Origin: JAVJQS01 sp040218815
GTDB taxonomy: Bacteria > Bacteroidota > Bacteroidia > Flavobacteriales_E > Vicingaceae
Direction: 5' to 3'
DNA: 64,000 nucleotides
Assembly: GCA_040218815.1 (NCBI GenBank)
Contig: JAVJQS010000003.1
Coordinates: 295,211 to 359,210 of the forward strand
Of this stretch, positions 25,561-33,440 are shown one piece after another. Below the pieces are notes generated by a model, which was not told where the DNA came from, made no database searches, and saw only the letters and a program-made list of their open reading frames with translations. The first letter of the stretch is position 1, and each line of letters starts with the position of its first letter. The translations under genes and the position numbers were made by a program.

Positions 25561-26748
25561 TTACTCGATAATTTCAGTAACCTGTCCAGCACCTACAGTT
25601 CTACCACCTTCTCTGATCGCAAATTGCAAACCTTTGTTGATAGCTACTTTGTTGATCAAGTGAACAGTAATTGTTACGTTATCGCCAGGCATTACCATTT
25701 CTCTTCCTTCTTCTAGGAAAATCTCTCCAGTAACATCTGTTGTTCTCAAATAAAATTGAGGACGGTATTTATTTTGAAATGGAGTGTGACGTCCACCTTC
25801 TTCTTTTTTCAAGATATACACCTCAGCTTTAAACTTAGTGTGAGGAGTAATTGATCCAGGCTTGGCAATAACCATTCCTCTAGAAATATCTTTCTTTTCA
25901 ATACCTCTCAACAATAATCCAACGTTATCTCCAGCTTCACCTCTGTCCAATATCTTTCTAAACATTTCAACACCAGTAACAACTGTCTTTCTTCCGTCAG
26001 CACCCATACCGTTCAACTCTACTTCTTCACCAGAGTTTACAACTCCAGTTTCGATTCTTCCAGTTGCAACAGTACCACGACCAGTAATTGAGAATACATC
26101 TTCAACTGGCATCAAGAATGGCTTATCTGTATCACGTGGAGGAATTGGAATAAAGCTATCAACCGCATCCATCAATTCCATTACTTTATCTTCCCACTGA
26201 GCTTCACCGTTCAAAGCACCAAGTGCAGAGCCAGTAATGATAGGTGTATTGTCACCATCAAAATCATAAAAGCTCAACAATTCTCTAATTTCCATTTCAA
26301 CCAACTCTAACAACTCTTCGTCGTCAACCATGTCAGCTTTGTTCATAAAAACAACAATCTTTGGCACACCAACCTGACGAGCTAAAAGAATGTGCTCTCT
26401 AGTTTGTGGCATAGGACCATCAGTAGAAGCTACTACTAAGATAGCGCCATCCATTTGAGCAGCACCAGTTACCATGTTCTTAACGTAATCGGCGTGACCA
26501 GGACAATCTACGTGTGCGTAATGTCTGTTCTCTGTAGAATACTCTACGTGCGACGAGTTAATGGTAATACCTCTTTCTTTTTCTTCAGGAGCGTTATCAA
26601 TTTTATCGAAAGCTACTTGATCAGAATACCCTTTTTTTGCAAGTACTGTTGTAATTGCAGCTGTTAAAGTGGTTTTTCCGTGGTCAACGTGACCAATAGT
26701 CCCAATATTTAAGTGTGGTTTTGACCGGTCAAAATTTTCTTTAGCCAT
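25561..26748 (-). CDS. tuf: Elongation factor Tu
   Basis: The 395-residue EF-Tu delivers aminoacyl-tRNA to the ribosome. The P-loop GHVDHGKT is at residues 19-26; DCPGHADYVKNMVTGAAQMDGAI and the NKADMVDDEELLELVE guanine-specificity region follow. Domains 2 and 3 are complete and end GRTVGAGQVTEIIE. It is flanked by tRNA genes on both sides and belongs to the transcription unit that continues to secE-nusG. Confidence 0.98.
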   Translation of the reverse strand: MAKENFDRSKPHLNIGTIGHVDHGKTTLTAAITTVLAKKGYSDQVAFDKIDNAPEEKERGITINSSHVEYSTENRHYAHVDCPGHADYVKNMVTGAAQMDGAILVVASTDGPMPQTREHILLARQVGVPKIVVFMNKADMVDDEELLELVEMEIRELLSFYDFDGDNTPIITGSALGALNGEAQWEDKVMELMDAVDSFIPIPPRDTDKPFLMPVEDVFSITGRGTVATGRIETGVVNSGEEVELNGMGADGRKTVVTGVEMFRKILDRGEAGDNVGLLLRGIEKKDISRGMVIAKPGSITPHTKFKAEVYILKKEEGGRHTPFQNKYRPQFYLRTTDVTGEIFLEEGREMVMPGDNVTITVHLINKVAINKGLQFAIREGGRTVGAGQVTEIIE

Positions 26749-26817
26749 GACTAATTGTTTTTGTTAAGTTTATTTAAATTAATTAATAGGTTATCTTATA
26801 TTTCTTTGTTCATCTAG

Positions 26818-26889
26818 AGCCAATGAGGGGAATTGAACCCCTGACCTCTTCCTTACCAAGGAAACGCTCTACCCCTGAGCTACATCGGC
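26818..26889 (-). tRNA. tRNA-Thr (GGT)
   Basis: Acceptor arms GCCGATG/CATTGGC pair with one G-T wobble. The anticodon loop TTGGTAA gives GGT. It lies directly upstream of tuf. Length is 72 bases. Confidence 0.95.
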
Positions 26890-26920
26890 AATGACTTTCG
26901 TTATTTTTTCGAAAAAAAAG

Positions 26921-26994
26921 AGCGGGAAACCGGATTCGAACCGGCGACCCTCAGCTTGGAAGGCTGATGCTCTAGCCAGCTGAGCTACTCCCGC
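26921..26994 (-). tRNA. tRNA-Gly (TCC)
   Basis: Acceptor arm GCGGGAG pairs with TTCCCGC. The anticodon loop CTTCCAA gives TCC. TTCGAAT T-loop is present. Confidence 0.95.
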
Positions 26995-27013
26995 TTTTTA
27001 ATCTTCAATTGCG

Positions 27014-27095
27014 TGGGGAGAGCAGGATTCGAACCTACGAAGGCGTAGCCAACAGATTTACAGTCTGTCCTCGTTGACCGCTTGAGTATCCCCCC
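27014..27095 (-). tRNA. tRNA-Tyr (GTA)
   Basis: An 82-base tRNA with a long variable arm. Acceptor GGGGGGA pairs with TCTCCCC through one wobble. The stem CAGA/TCTG encloses loop CTGTAAA with anticodon GTA. Confidence 0.95.
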
Positions 27096-27130
27096 AATAC
27101 ATTTACATTCAATACTTTCTAAGAACGATG

Positions 27131-27204
27131 AGCCGATGGAGGGATTCGAACCCCCGACATGCTGATTACAAATCAGCTGCTCTGGCCAACTGAGCTACAT
27201 CGGC
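27131..27204 (-). tRNA. tRNA-Thr (TGT)
   Basis: Acceptor arms GCCGATG/CATCGGC pair perfectly. The anticodon loop TTGTAAT gives TGT. It is the first gene of the tRNA-tuf-secE-nusG unit. Confidence 0.96.
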
Positions 27205-27216
27205 AAAATGTCACAA

Positions 27217-27266
27217 ACCTTTTTCAAGGCCATCAGAAATAGCCCTGAAAAAGGTCTGCAAATTTA
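27217..27266 (-). promoter_or_regulatory. Promoter -7 element and leader hairpin of the tRNA-tuf unit
   Basis: The minus strand has TAAATTTG (27266-27259), an exact TAnnTTTG match, about 55 bases before tRNA-Thr. Just downstream a 14-base stem with one mismatch pairs 27242-27255 with 27217-27230. The transcript would begin with or near this hairpin. Confidence 0.45.
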
Positions 27267-27357
27267 TAAAAAAGTATATTATCTTAAAACAATATTTGAC
27301 ATTTTTTTTAACGACTTAATTAAGGGAAAATCAAAATCGCTAAACATCCCGCCGTTA

Positions 27358-27663
27358 TTAGATTCCTCTTACCTTTTCTTTACGTTTTCTTGCTTGTCTT
27401 CGGAGTGCTTCTGCTACCTCATCTGTAGCAGCTTCAAAATTCTTAGCTGTTTTTTTGGCAAATAAGTCATGTCCGGGGATCAGTAATCGTATTTCTACGG
27501 TCTTATTTTCAATTTCGTGTTTGTTTTCAACTTTTAAGTAGACATCCGCTTCAACAATCCCTTCAAAATGCTGGCCGACTTTATTAATTCTCTCTTGAAT
27601 AAAGTTGATTAATTTGACATCTGCGTCAAAATTAGTAGAGTTTACAACTGTTTTTATATCCAT
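27358..27663 (-). CDS. hpf: Ribosome hibernation promoting factor, short form
   Basis: The 101-residue protein is a single-domain HPF/RaiA (sigma-54 modulation) protein that binds the 30S subunit and inactivates ribosomes in stationary phase. The fold is recognised in FDADVKLINFIQERINKVGQHFEGIVEADVYLKVEN and the following VEIRLLIPGHDLFAKKTAKNFEAATDEVAEALRRQ-type segment. It lacks the C-terminal dimerisation domain of long HPF. It follows the Xer recombinase gene by 10 bases, so the two are probably cotranscribed. Confidence 0.93.
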   Translation of the reverse strand: MDIKTVVNSTNFDADVKLINFIQERINKVGQHFEGIVEADVYLKVENKHEIENKTVEIRLLIPGHDLFAKKTAKNFEAATDEVAEALRRQARKRKEKVRGI

Positions 27664-27673
27664 AATAAATAGT

Positions 27674-28546
27674 TTATGCTCTTGGGTGAGCTTGTTTATA
27701 AATATTTTTTAATTTCTCAATCGAATTATGCGTATAAACCTCTGTCGCCGAAAGACTTGAGTGACCCAATAATTCTTTAATGGTATTCAAATCAGCCCCA
27801 TTGTTCAACATATGTGTAGCAAATGTATGCCTCAATACATGAGGACTTTTTTTACTTGAGGTTGTAACTTGACTAAGATAGTCATTAACCTTTCGATAGA
27901 CAAATTTTGGATAAAGCTTTTCACCTTTATTCGTTAAAAATAAATACGGTGATGAATAAGTCTTCTTTTTTTCTTCCAAATAGGGCTTCAATTGATTCAC
28001 TAATTTCGAATGAATAGGAACTACTCGTTCCTTATTTCTTTTACCCAAAACTTTTATGCTGTTATCGTAAAAGTCAATACTAGAATCTTTCAAGCCAATT
28101 AGCTCACTAAGTCGAATCCCACAGGAATACAACACCTCTATAATTAAAGCATCCCTTTTACCAATGAGGCTATCATCAAAAGCAAACAACCGGAGAAGAT
28201 CATCCATCTCAGATGTTTTAAAAAAGGCTGGCAGTGGTTTCTGAACTTTAGGAGAAACTAATTTTGAAGTAGGCAAACTAGATATTTCTCCCTGCTTCAA
28301 TAAGTAGTTATAAAATGACTTTAAACTAGATATTTTTCGATTAACTGTCTTAGGACTAATGCCTTGCTCCATTAAACTCACCAGCCAAGATCGAAGTGCT
28401 GGAGAAGTAGCTAATTGAATTTCTAATTCAAACTCATTATTGAGAAATTTCTGTACCTGCAACAAATCAGTTTGATACGAAATCAAGGTATGCTTTGAAT
28501 ATCGCTTCACTTTTTCAAGGTATTGAAGAAAGGATTCAATAGACAT
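27674..28546 (-). CDS. xerC: Tyrosine recombinase XerC/XerD type
   Basis: A 290-residue tyrosine recombinase. The N-terminal SAM-like core-binding domain spans about 1-85, the catalytic domain 100-290. All expected catalytic residues are visible: R145 (SCGIRLSELIGL), K169, H236 and R239 (HVLRH), H262 (LLGHSSLSATEVYTH) and the nucleophile Y271. Length and lack of arm-binding extension fit chromosomal Xer dimer resolution rather than a phage integrase. It is paired with hpf in an operon, a common arrangement in this phylum. XerC versus XerD cannot be settled by eye. Confidence 0.9.
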   Translation of the reverse strand: MSIESFLQYLEKVKRYSKHTLISYQTDLLQVQKFLNNEFELEIQLATSPALRSWLVSLMEQGISPKTVNRKISSLKSFYNYLLKQGEISSLPTSKLVSPKVQKPLPAFFKTSEMDDLLRLFAFDDSLIGKRDALIIEVLYSCGIRLSELIGLKDSSIDFYDNSIKVLGKRNKERVVPIHSKLVNQLKPYLEEKKKTYSSPYLFLTNKGEKLYPKFVYRKVNDYLSQVTTSSKKSPHVLRHTFATHMLNNGADLNTIKELLGHSSLSATEVYTHNSIEKLKNIYKQAHPRA

Positions 28547-28629
28547 GTTTACAGCATTTAATTCACTCCTAAATTAAGCAAGAGATTTGAAATCTAGCTG
28601 TTAAAAAATTTGAAAAGGAAAGCACTTTA

Positions 28630-29247
28630 CTATTTCCCAATATTTACAGCGAGTCCAACCAACATTAGAAGCTGCAAATCTTCCCCTGCTTCTTGATAAT
28701 CATCAAGGGCATAAAAGCGGATTATATTTGGAACGTCCTGGGCTACAGCTAGTCCTTTCGCTTGAATAAACCATTTTTTACCAAGCTGATATTTGACTTC
28801 CGCTCCGAAATTAATATTAAGCATCATTCGTGTTGTCCCGCTCCAAAAGGTCTCTAAGTTTAAACCAGTCCCAATTTGTAGGTTTCCAGAAAACTTTTTA
28901 GTCAGCTGTTTTGAAAAATACTTTGAAGCTGTGAATCCCGTATTGCTAACCAAGCCCCTAAATATTTCTCGATCAATTAGTTCAAGCTCAAGCCAAGAGT
29001 CCGCTCCATAAGAGTATAGAGAAAATCCATAGTTAGGCAGTTTATTGGAATCTAAAAAAGTAAAATCAGTTTGAAAAGCTAGCCCATTGTAGTAATTTAC
29101 ATTAGTACTCGCGTTTTCAACAACATACAATGCAGCAGGCCCTCCACCTGCAGCAACTTGAAAGCGTTGTGCAGAAATTTTTGATAAGCCCAGCAGAAGA
29201 GTTAATGCAAGAGTTAAAGAAAATTGAAGAAGGATAGATTTTTTCAT
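28630..29247 (-). CDS. Exported protein, probable small outer-membrane beta-barrel
   Basis: I do not recognise a named family. The 205-residue protein has a signal peptide (SILLQFSLTLALTLLLGLSKISA, then Gln). The rest alternates polar and hydrophobic residues with aromatic strand ends, as in FQTDFTFLDS, GNLQIGTGLNLETFW and MLNINFGAEVKYQLGKKW, and ends LLMLVGLAVNIGK. This is the pattern of an 8-stranded outer-membrane barrel. It stands alone; the 545-base region upstream holds a repeat-like segment. Confidence 0.65.
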   Translation of the reverse strand: MKKSILLQFSLTLALTLLLGLSKISAQRFQVAAGGGPAALYVVENASTNVNYYNGLAFQTDFTFLDSNKLPNYGFSLYSYGADSWLELELIDREIFRGLVSNTGFTASKYFSKQLTKKFSGNLQIGTGLNLETFWSGTTRMMLNINFGAEVKYQLGKKWFIQAKGLAVAQDVPNIIRFYALDDYQEAGEDLQLLMLVGLAVNIGK

Positions 29248-29725
29248 GACAAGTTGTTGATTTGTTCTTTGTTTAATTCTTTAAAACTAATGTGAATTCG
29301 GGATAAAATTTAATTCTATTTTGTTTTACAGCCTAACGATAACATCTGTTAATCAAAGCCTTAATTTGCTCTTATAAAATATATTTTCATCTCGTTAGAT
29401 TCCTTTTACTTTTTTCCATTAATGAAAAAAGTAAACAAAAAAATCTAGGCCGGTTACAGCTTTTAAGCTCTCCACTCCTAAATGGCGATGATTTCAGTGA
29501 TCTCCTTTGACAAGCAATGGAGCTTCTTCAATCATTAGCCCCATTTAGTTTGCTCCAAACTTAAAACCTGAAAAAGGCCATCCAACATAAGTAAGATTTC
29601 GATTTAAATTCAACCAACTTTCTTACTCAAATATCTGATTGATAACCACTAAATAAACCGAACTCACGTTAAAACTTGTAAAATCTAAACTTATTTTATT
29701 TAATCTAGATTTTTAATATAAAAAA
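29248..29725. other. Long intergenic stretch without a gene
   Basis: About 480 bases between the small exported protein and S21. Both strands are broken by stops. It contains the inverted repeat at 29405-29435 and nothing else that I can name; no RNA gene is recognised. Confidence 0.5.
29405..29435. repeat. 12-bp perfect inverted repeat in a long intergenic region
   Basis: TTTACTTTTTTC (29405-29416) and GAAAAAAGTAAA (29424-29435) flank a 7-base spacer. It may be one end of a dispersed intergenic element, because the following ~150 bases have no coding potential and are richer in GC than typical spacers here. Confidence 0.45.
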
Positions 29726-29766
29726 ACCACTTTAAAGCAATGATTTCTCATTTTCTCCAAAGTGGT
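29724..29766 (-). terminator. Terminator after rpsU
   Basis: On the minus strand ACCACTTT and AAAGTGGT pair around an inner AATGA-GAAA-TCATT hairpin, followed by seven T residues. Confidence 0.75.
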
Positions 29767-29792
29767 GTAATATTATAATAAGGCAAAGTAGC

Positions 29793-29987
29793 TTAAGCTT
29801 CTTCTTCTCTTCTCATTTTCTCGATGTAGATGGCTTTCTTAATCTCTTCTCTACGCTCTACAGATGGCTTGGTAAATTGTTGTCTAGCTCGCAACTCTTT
29901 AACAGTGCCAGTACGTTCGTACTTTTTCTTAAACTTTTTAAGCGCTCTTTCTATATTTTCGCCTTCCTTTACGGGTACAATTAACAT
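29793..29987 (-). CDS. rpsU: 30S ribosomal protein S21
   Basis: A 64-residue basic protein with the S21 pattern MLIVPVKEGENIERALKKFKKKYERTG and a helical C-terminal half rich in Arg, Glu and Lys. S21 is needed for initiation on structured messages, and in Bacteroidota it is implicated in occluding the anti-Shine-Dalgarno sequence. It is a single-gene unit with a textbook promoter (30011-30040) and its own terminator. Confidence 0.96.
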   Translation of the reverse strand: MLIVPVKEGENIERALKKFKKKYERTGTVKELRARQQFTKPSVERREEIKKAIYIEKMRREEEA

Positions 29988-30010
29988 GTGTCGTATTTTT
30001 TATTGGAGTG

Positions 30011-30040
30011 CAAAAGTAATATTTTTTTATAAAACTGCAA
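30011..30040 (-). promoter_or_regulatory. Complete -33/-7 promoter of rpsU
   Basis: The minus strand carries TTG (30040-30038), a 19-base spacer and TACTTTTG (30018-30011), 23 bases before the ATG. This matches the Bacteroidota housekeeping consensus TTG-N19-TAnnTTTG. Confidence 0.75.
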
Positions 30041-30061
30041 GCTCTCATTAAAACTTCTTTA

Positions 30062-31201
30062 TTACTTTAAAACTTCTCTAGAGATTACTAATTTTTGAAT
30101 CTCAGAGGTTCCTTCACCTATGGTACATAACTTGGAATCGCGGTAAAATTTCTCTACAGGAAACTCTTTTGTATAGCCATATCCACCAAAAATTTGAACT
30201 GCTTCCGTTGAAGCTCTCACACAAACTTCTGAAGCATAATATTTAGCATAGGCAGACTCTTTGGTCATTTTTTTGCCTTTATTTTTCATATCAGCAGCTT
30301 GATGAGTCAACAATTCTGCCGCTTCAATTTCAGTAGCCATATCAGCTAACTTAAACCCAATTGCTTGAAAATTAGCAATGGGTTGACCAAATTGCTCTCT
30401 CTCTTTTGCATACTTTATTGAAGCTTCATAAGCCCCTTTTGCTATTCCTAAAGATAAAGCTGCTATTGAAATTCTTCCTCCATCTAAAACTTTCATCGCT
30501 TGCTGAAAGCCATCTCCTTCTTTTCCAAGAATCATGCTCTCATGAACTCTGCAGTTGTCAAAAATAACTTCCGCAGTTTCTGAAGCACGCATTCCTAACT
30601 TATCCTCCTTTTTACCGGCCTTTAATCCTGGATTGCTTCGTTCAACAATAAATGAAGTCATCCCATGAGAATCTAGCAATTCGCCAGTCCTGGCAATTAC
30701 CACCATCACATCAGAAGAAATTCCATGAGTAATCCAACATTTAGTGCCGTTTAATACCCATTCATCTCCATCCTTTTTAGCGGTGCATTTCATGCGCATA
30801 GCGTCAGACCCAGTATTTGGCTCAGTTAGACCCCAGGCTCCAATGTGTTCAGCAGAGGCCAGTTTAGGTAAATACTTCTTCTTTTGCTCTTCATTTCCAA
30901 AAGCTAAAATATGACCTGTACACAATGAATTGTGAGCCGCCATTGAAAGTCCGATAGAACCACACACCTTAGCTATTTCAGTTATAGCTGTAATGTATTC
31001 GTGGTAACCAAAACCTGAACCTCCATATTCGGTTGGTACCAAAACCCCCATCATTCCCAATTCACCCATCTTCTTGAAAAGCTCAACTGGAAACTCTTGA
31101 GATTCATCCCACTTCATCAAATTTGGTACTATTTCTTTTGCAGCAAAATCTTTTGCCATTCCAGCAATCATTTCCTGATTTTCTGTGTAGTTAAAATCCA
31201 T
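30062..31201 (-). CDS. Acyl-CoA dehydrogenase (short/branched-chain type)
   Basis: A 379-residue FAD enzyme that introduces the 2,3-double bond in acyl-CoA. The signatures GAWGLTEPNTGSDA and, near the C-terminus, QIFGGYGYTKEFPVEKFYRD are present. The catalytic base is expected at E363 within TIGEGTSEIQKLV. Length and motifs fit short-chain or butyryl-CoA dehydrogenases. It begins 3 bases after the apt stop codon, so they are likely cotranscribed. Exact chain-length preference cannot be read. Confidence 0.92.
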   Translation of the reverse strand: MDFNYTENQEMIAGMAKDFAAKEIVPNLMKWDESQEFPVELFKKMGELGMMGVLVPTEYGGSGFGYHEYITAITEIAKVCGSIGLSMAAHNSLCTGHILAFGNEEQKKKYLPKLASAEHIGAWGLTEPNTGSDAMRMKCTAKKDGDEWVLNGTKCWITHGISSDVMVVIARTGELLDSHGMTSFIVERSNPGLKAGKKEDKLGMRASETAEVIFDNCRVHESMILGKEGDGFQQAMKVLDGGRISIAALSLGIAKGAYEASIKYAKEREQFGQPIANFQAIGFKLADMATEIEAAELLTHQAADMKNKGKKMTKESAYAKYYASEVCVRASTEAVQIFGGYGYTKEFPVEKFYRDSKLCTIGEGTSEIQKLVISREVLK

Positions 31202-31204
31202 ATT

Positions 31205-31744
31205 CTAATAAGTTACTATTCCGTAAATTTGTTCGCTAAATGCGTTAATTTTTTCTTTGCCTTTCAAGAACTCCAAAATTACTAAAAAGGAAAACCCTGC
31301 TACTACTGCCTGCTGTTTTTCAACTAATAATGCTGCCGCTGCCGCTGTTCCTCCAGTAGCTAATAAATCATCGTGTATTAACACCCTAGAATTTGGTTTA
31401 ATCGCATCCTCATGGACTTCAATAACTGCAGAACCATATTCCAAATCATATTCATGTGAAATTGTTTTATAAGGAAGTTTTCCTTTTTTCCTTATTGGGA
31501 TAAATGGGATATTTAATTCTTGTGCAATAAGCAGCCCCCAAAAAAAACCTCTACTTTCAATTCCCATTACAGCATCTAAGTTTAAGTCTTGAGCAGCTTT
31601 CACAAAAGCCATTGTAATTTCCCTTGTAAGGGCTGGATTCTCCAAAATAGGCATGATATCCTTAAAAAGGATTCCTTTTTTTGGAAAATCAGGCACATCG
31701 CGAATGGTCGACTTTATTTGTTGAGTTAGTTCTTCATTTTGCAT
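31205..31744 (-). CDS. apt: Adenine phosphoribosyltransferase
   Basis: The 179-residue purine salvage enzyme makes AMP from adenine and PRPP. The opening IRDVPDFPKKGILFKDI and GIESRGFFWG motifs are typical of APT, and the PRPP-binding signature VLIHDDLLATGGT is at residues 121-133. It is followed at once by the acyl-CoA dehydrogenase gene. Confidence 0.96.
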   Translation of the reverse strand: MQNEELTQQIKSTIRDVPDFPKKGILFKDIMPILENPALTREITMAFVKAAQDLNLDAVMGIESRGFFWGLLIAQELNIPFIPIRKKGKLPYKTISHEYDLEYGSAVIEVHEDAIKPNSRVLIHDDLLATGGTAAAAALLVEKQQAVVAGFSFLVILEFLKGKEKINAFSEQIYGIVTY

Positions 31745-31813
31745 CTAACGACAGGATATTTTTAGTTTGACTGCAAAAAAACGAAAACTATGTGCAATTA
31801 ACTCTTGATTGAA

Positions 31814-32743
31814 TTAGTATTTTAAATAGGGCTCTATTTTCAGAAAGAGTGAATCACTCACCAAAGCAGATTGCTTTATCTCATTGACATTCCTATAGGG
31901 ACCATGTTGCTCCCGATATTTCACTATTGAATTAGCGACCTTCCAATAGATATAGGGGTGAGCTTTCAAAGAGTCAATGCTTGCTCGATTTATATCAACT
32001 TTTCGAATTGGCACACTATTTAAAACAAGCTGAGTATCCAACTTTTGTAAAGTTTCAGGTTTTAGTCCCCAAATCTCTTTCAATTGTTCTTTTGAAACAA
32101 AACCACCAAGCTCTCTTCGATATTCTACTATTTTTAAAGCAAAATAATCTCCAATACCATACAGCTTTTTAAGCTCAGCAGTGTCTGCTGAATTGATCAA
32201 TACTTTAGGGTAAGTTCTAACTTTGTTATCCCACCTTTTATAGTCCTTCTCACCTGTTTTTTCTTTGAATTCTCTTTGGCCATTAGTTTTATCAACTGAG
32301 GAAGGAAGCAATATATGTGGCTCCAGTTTGGAATAAAGTTCATCCGAAACAGTGTACATTTTCTGTACATCAGTTTTTACCTTAAAGGACCCTCCCTTCT
32401 TTTCATACTTTTTTATTGTCTCAGCTTGCTTTTTGCTCAAACCAAGCTTTTGCCATTTTTCAATAGACAAGTTATTGGGATTAAAGTCAAATAATTGTGC
32501 AGTATTTGAGTCATTAGAACTCGATTTATTTTCGGACAGCTCTTCTTTACTGAATTGCTGATCATTAATTTCAATAGCATGCTGAAGACTATCAATATTA
32601 ATGGTAGAAAGTTCTGGCTCAGGATTGATAAAAATGAGTAACTCCTTAATAATTATCAACACTACGATTAATACTATTAAACTAAGTGTTCCTCGACGTT
32701 CTGATTTATTGAAGTGAAAATAATCTTTTACTGATGGGCTCAT
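31814..32743 (-). CDS. Membrane-anchored helix-hairpin-helix protein (ComEA-like)
   Basis: The 309-residue protein has a short cytoplasmic N-terminus, one transmembrane helix (about 17-38) and then several helix-hairpin-helix units. Visible HhH pieces are LSIEKWQKLGLSKKQAETIKKYEKKGG, LINSADTAELKKLYGIGDYFALKIVEYRRELGG and VDINRASIDSLKAHPYIYWKVANSIVKYRE. ComEA-type HhH proteins bind DNA in the periplasm during uptake; whether this protein does so is inference. The gene stands between apt and a lipoprotein gene. Confidence 0.85.
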   Translation of the reverse strand: MSPSVKDYFHFNKSERRGTLSLIVLIVVLIIIKELLIFINPEPELSTINIDSLQHAIEINDQQFSKEELSENKSSSNDSNTAQLFDFNPNNLSIEKWQKLGLSKKQAETIKKYEKKGGSFKVKTDVQKMYTVSDELYSKLEPHILLPSSVDKTNGQREFKEKTGEKDYKRWDNKVRTYPKVLINSADTAELKKLYGIGDYFALKIVEYRRELGGFVSKEQLKEIWGLKPETLQKLDTQLVLNSVPIRKVDINRASIDSLKAHPYIYWKVANSIVKYREQHGPYRNVNEIKQSALVSDSLFLKIEPYLKY

Positions 32744-32774
32744 TGCTTTTAATCAACCCGAAACTAATCAATTT

Positions 32775-33440
32775 TTAGTTTAACACCATCTCAACGCTCT
32801 CAGATTTGGCGCATGGCTTTAGCATAAGTGGAATATGTTGGTAGCTTGAATCCTGAATAGATAGTGCTTCTTTTGCCAATTGAAAGTCTGCTAACCCAAG
32901 GCCAAAATAAAATACGGCATCAAATGTTTTACCCTGCTCAAGGTTCGGTACTGAAATTATTATGGTATCAATCACTCCATTTGATGGTTGAACTTTGAAT
33001 TCTTCAACAGCCTTTTTATTAATACCATAGAAGAGTGTATCCGTTGCAGAAAAAACCAAATTTCCAGCTAAGTTAACTTTGATTGATGTTTGGTTATTTC
33101 TATAAAGCTCAAGCTGCTGATCAATATTTAGTTTTATATCACTAATGATAGTTTCAAAGCTGTTTGTTTTAATCAACAGTAAGTCTCCTGTCCCCTCATC
33201 ATCTTCTTCTAACTCATAAGCGAAACTAAATTGTCCAGACGCATTTGTAACTGCCGTTCCCAAAATGATCGGATCTCCAAAATCGACCCCAATATTTGCT
33301 TTTAGTGCAACTTCAGCATTGGAAAGCTTATTTTCACAGTCTTGATAAAGTGTGCCACTGACCATATTTACTCTTGTTTCTTCACGACAAGCAAATAGTG
33401 CAGTTAGCATTACTAGAAAACACCAAGTATTTCTTTTCAC
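32775..33440 (-). CDS. Lipoprotein of unknown function
   Basis: The 221-residue product starts at a GTG that directly follows the stop codon of the upstream symporter gene, so translation is probably coupled. The signal peptide ends in a lipobox with cysteine at C18 (LTALFAC). Residues 28-120 resemble a carboxypeptidase-regulatory-like beta-sandwich (VSGTLYQDCENKLSNAEVAL, then NASGQFSFAYEL). No catalytic motif is visible. Its tight link to the AGCS symporter suggests a shared task at the cell envelope. Confidence 0.7.
   Translation of the reverse strand: MKRNTWCFLVMLTALFACREETRVNMVSGTLYQDCENKLSNAEVALKANIGVDFGDPIILGTAVTNASGQFSFAYELEEDDEGTGDLLLIKTNSFETIISDIKLNIDQQLELYRNNQTSIKVNLAGNLVFSATDTLFYGINKKAVEEFKVQPSNGVIDTIIISVPNLEQGKTFDAVFYFGLGLADFQLAKEALSIQDSSYQHIPLMLKPCAKSESVEMVLN

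Noticed and set aside
26818..27204. tRNA cluster as an integration hotspot
   Set aside because: Genes on both sides are normal housekeeping genes, and no duplicated tRNA 3' ends are seen.
27674..28546. Tyrosine recombinase as a sign of a prophage or integrative element
   Set aside because: The short Xer-type layout, the operon with hpf, and the absence of phage genes or attachment repeats beside the tRNA cluster argue for chromosomal XerC/D.
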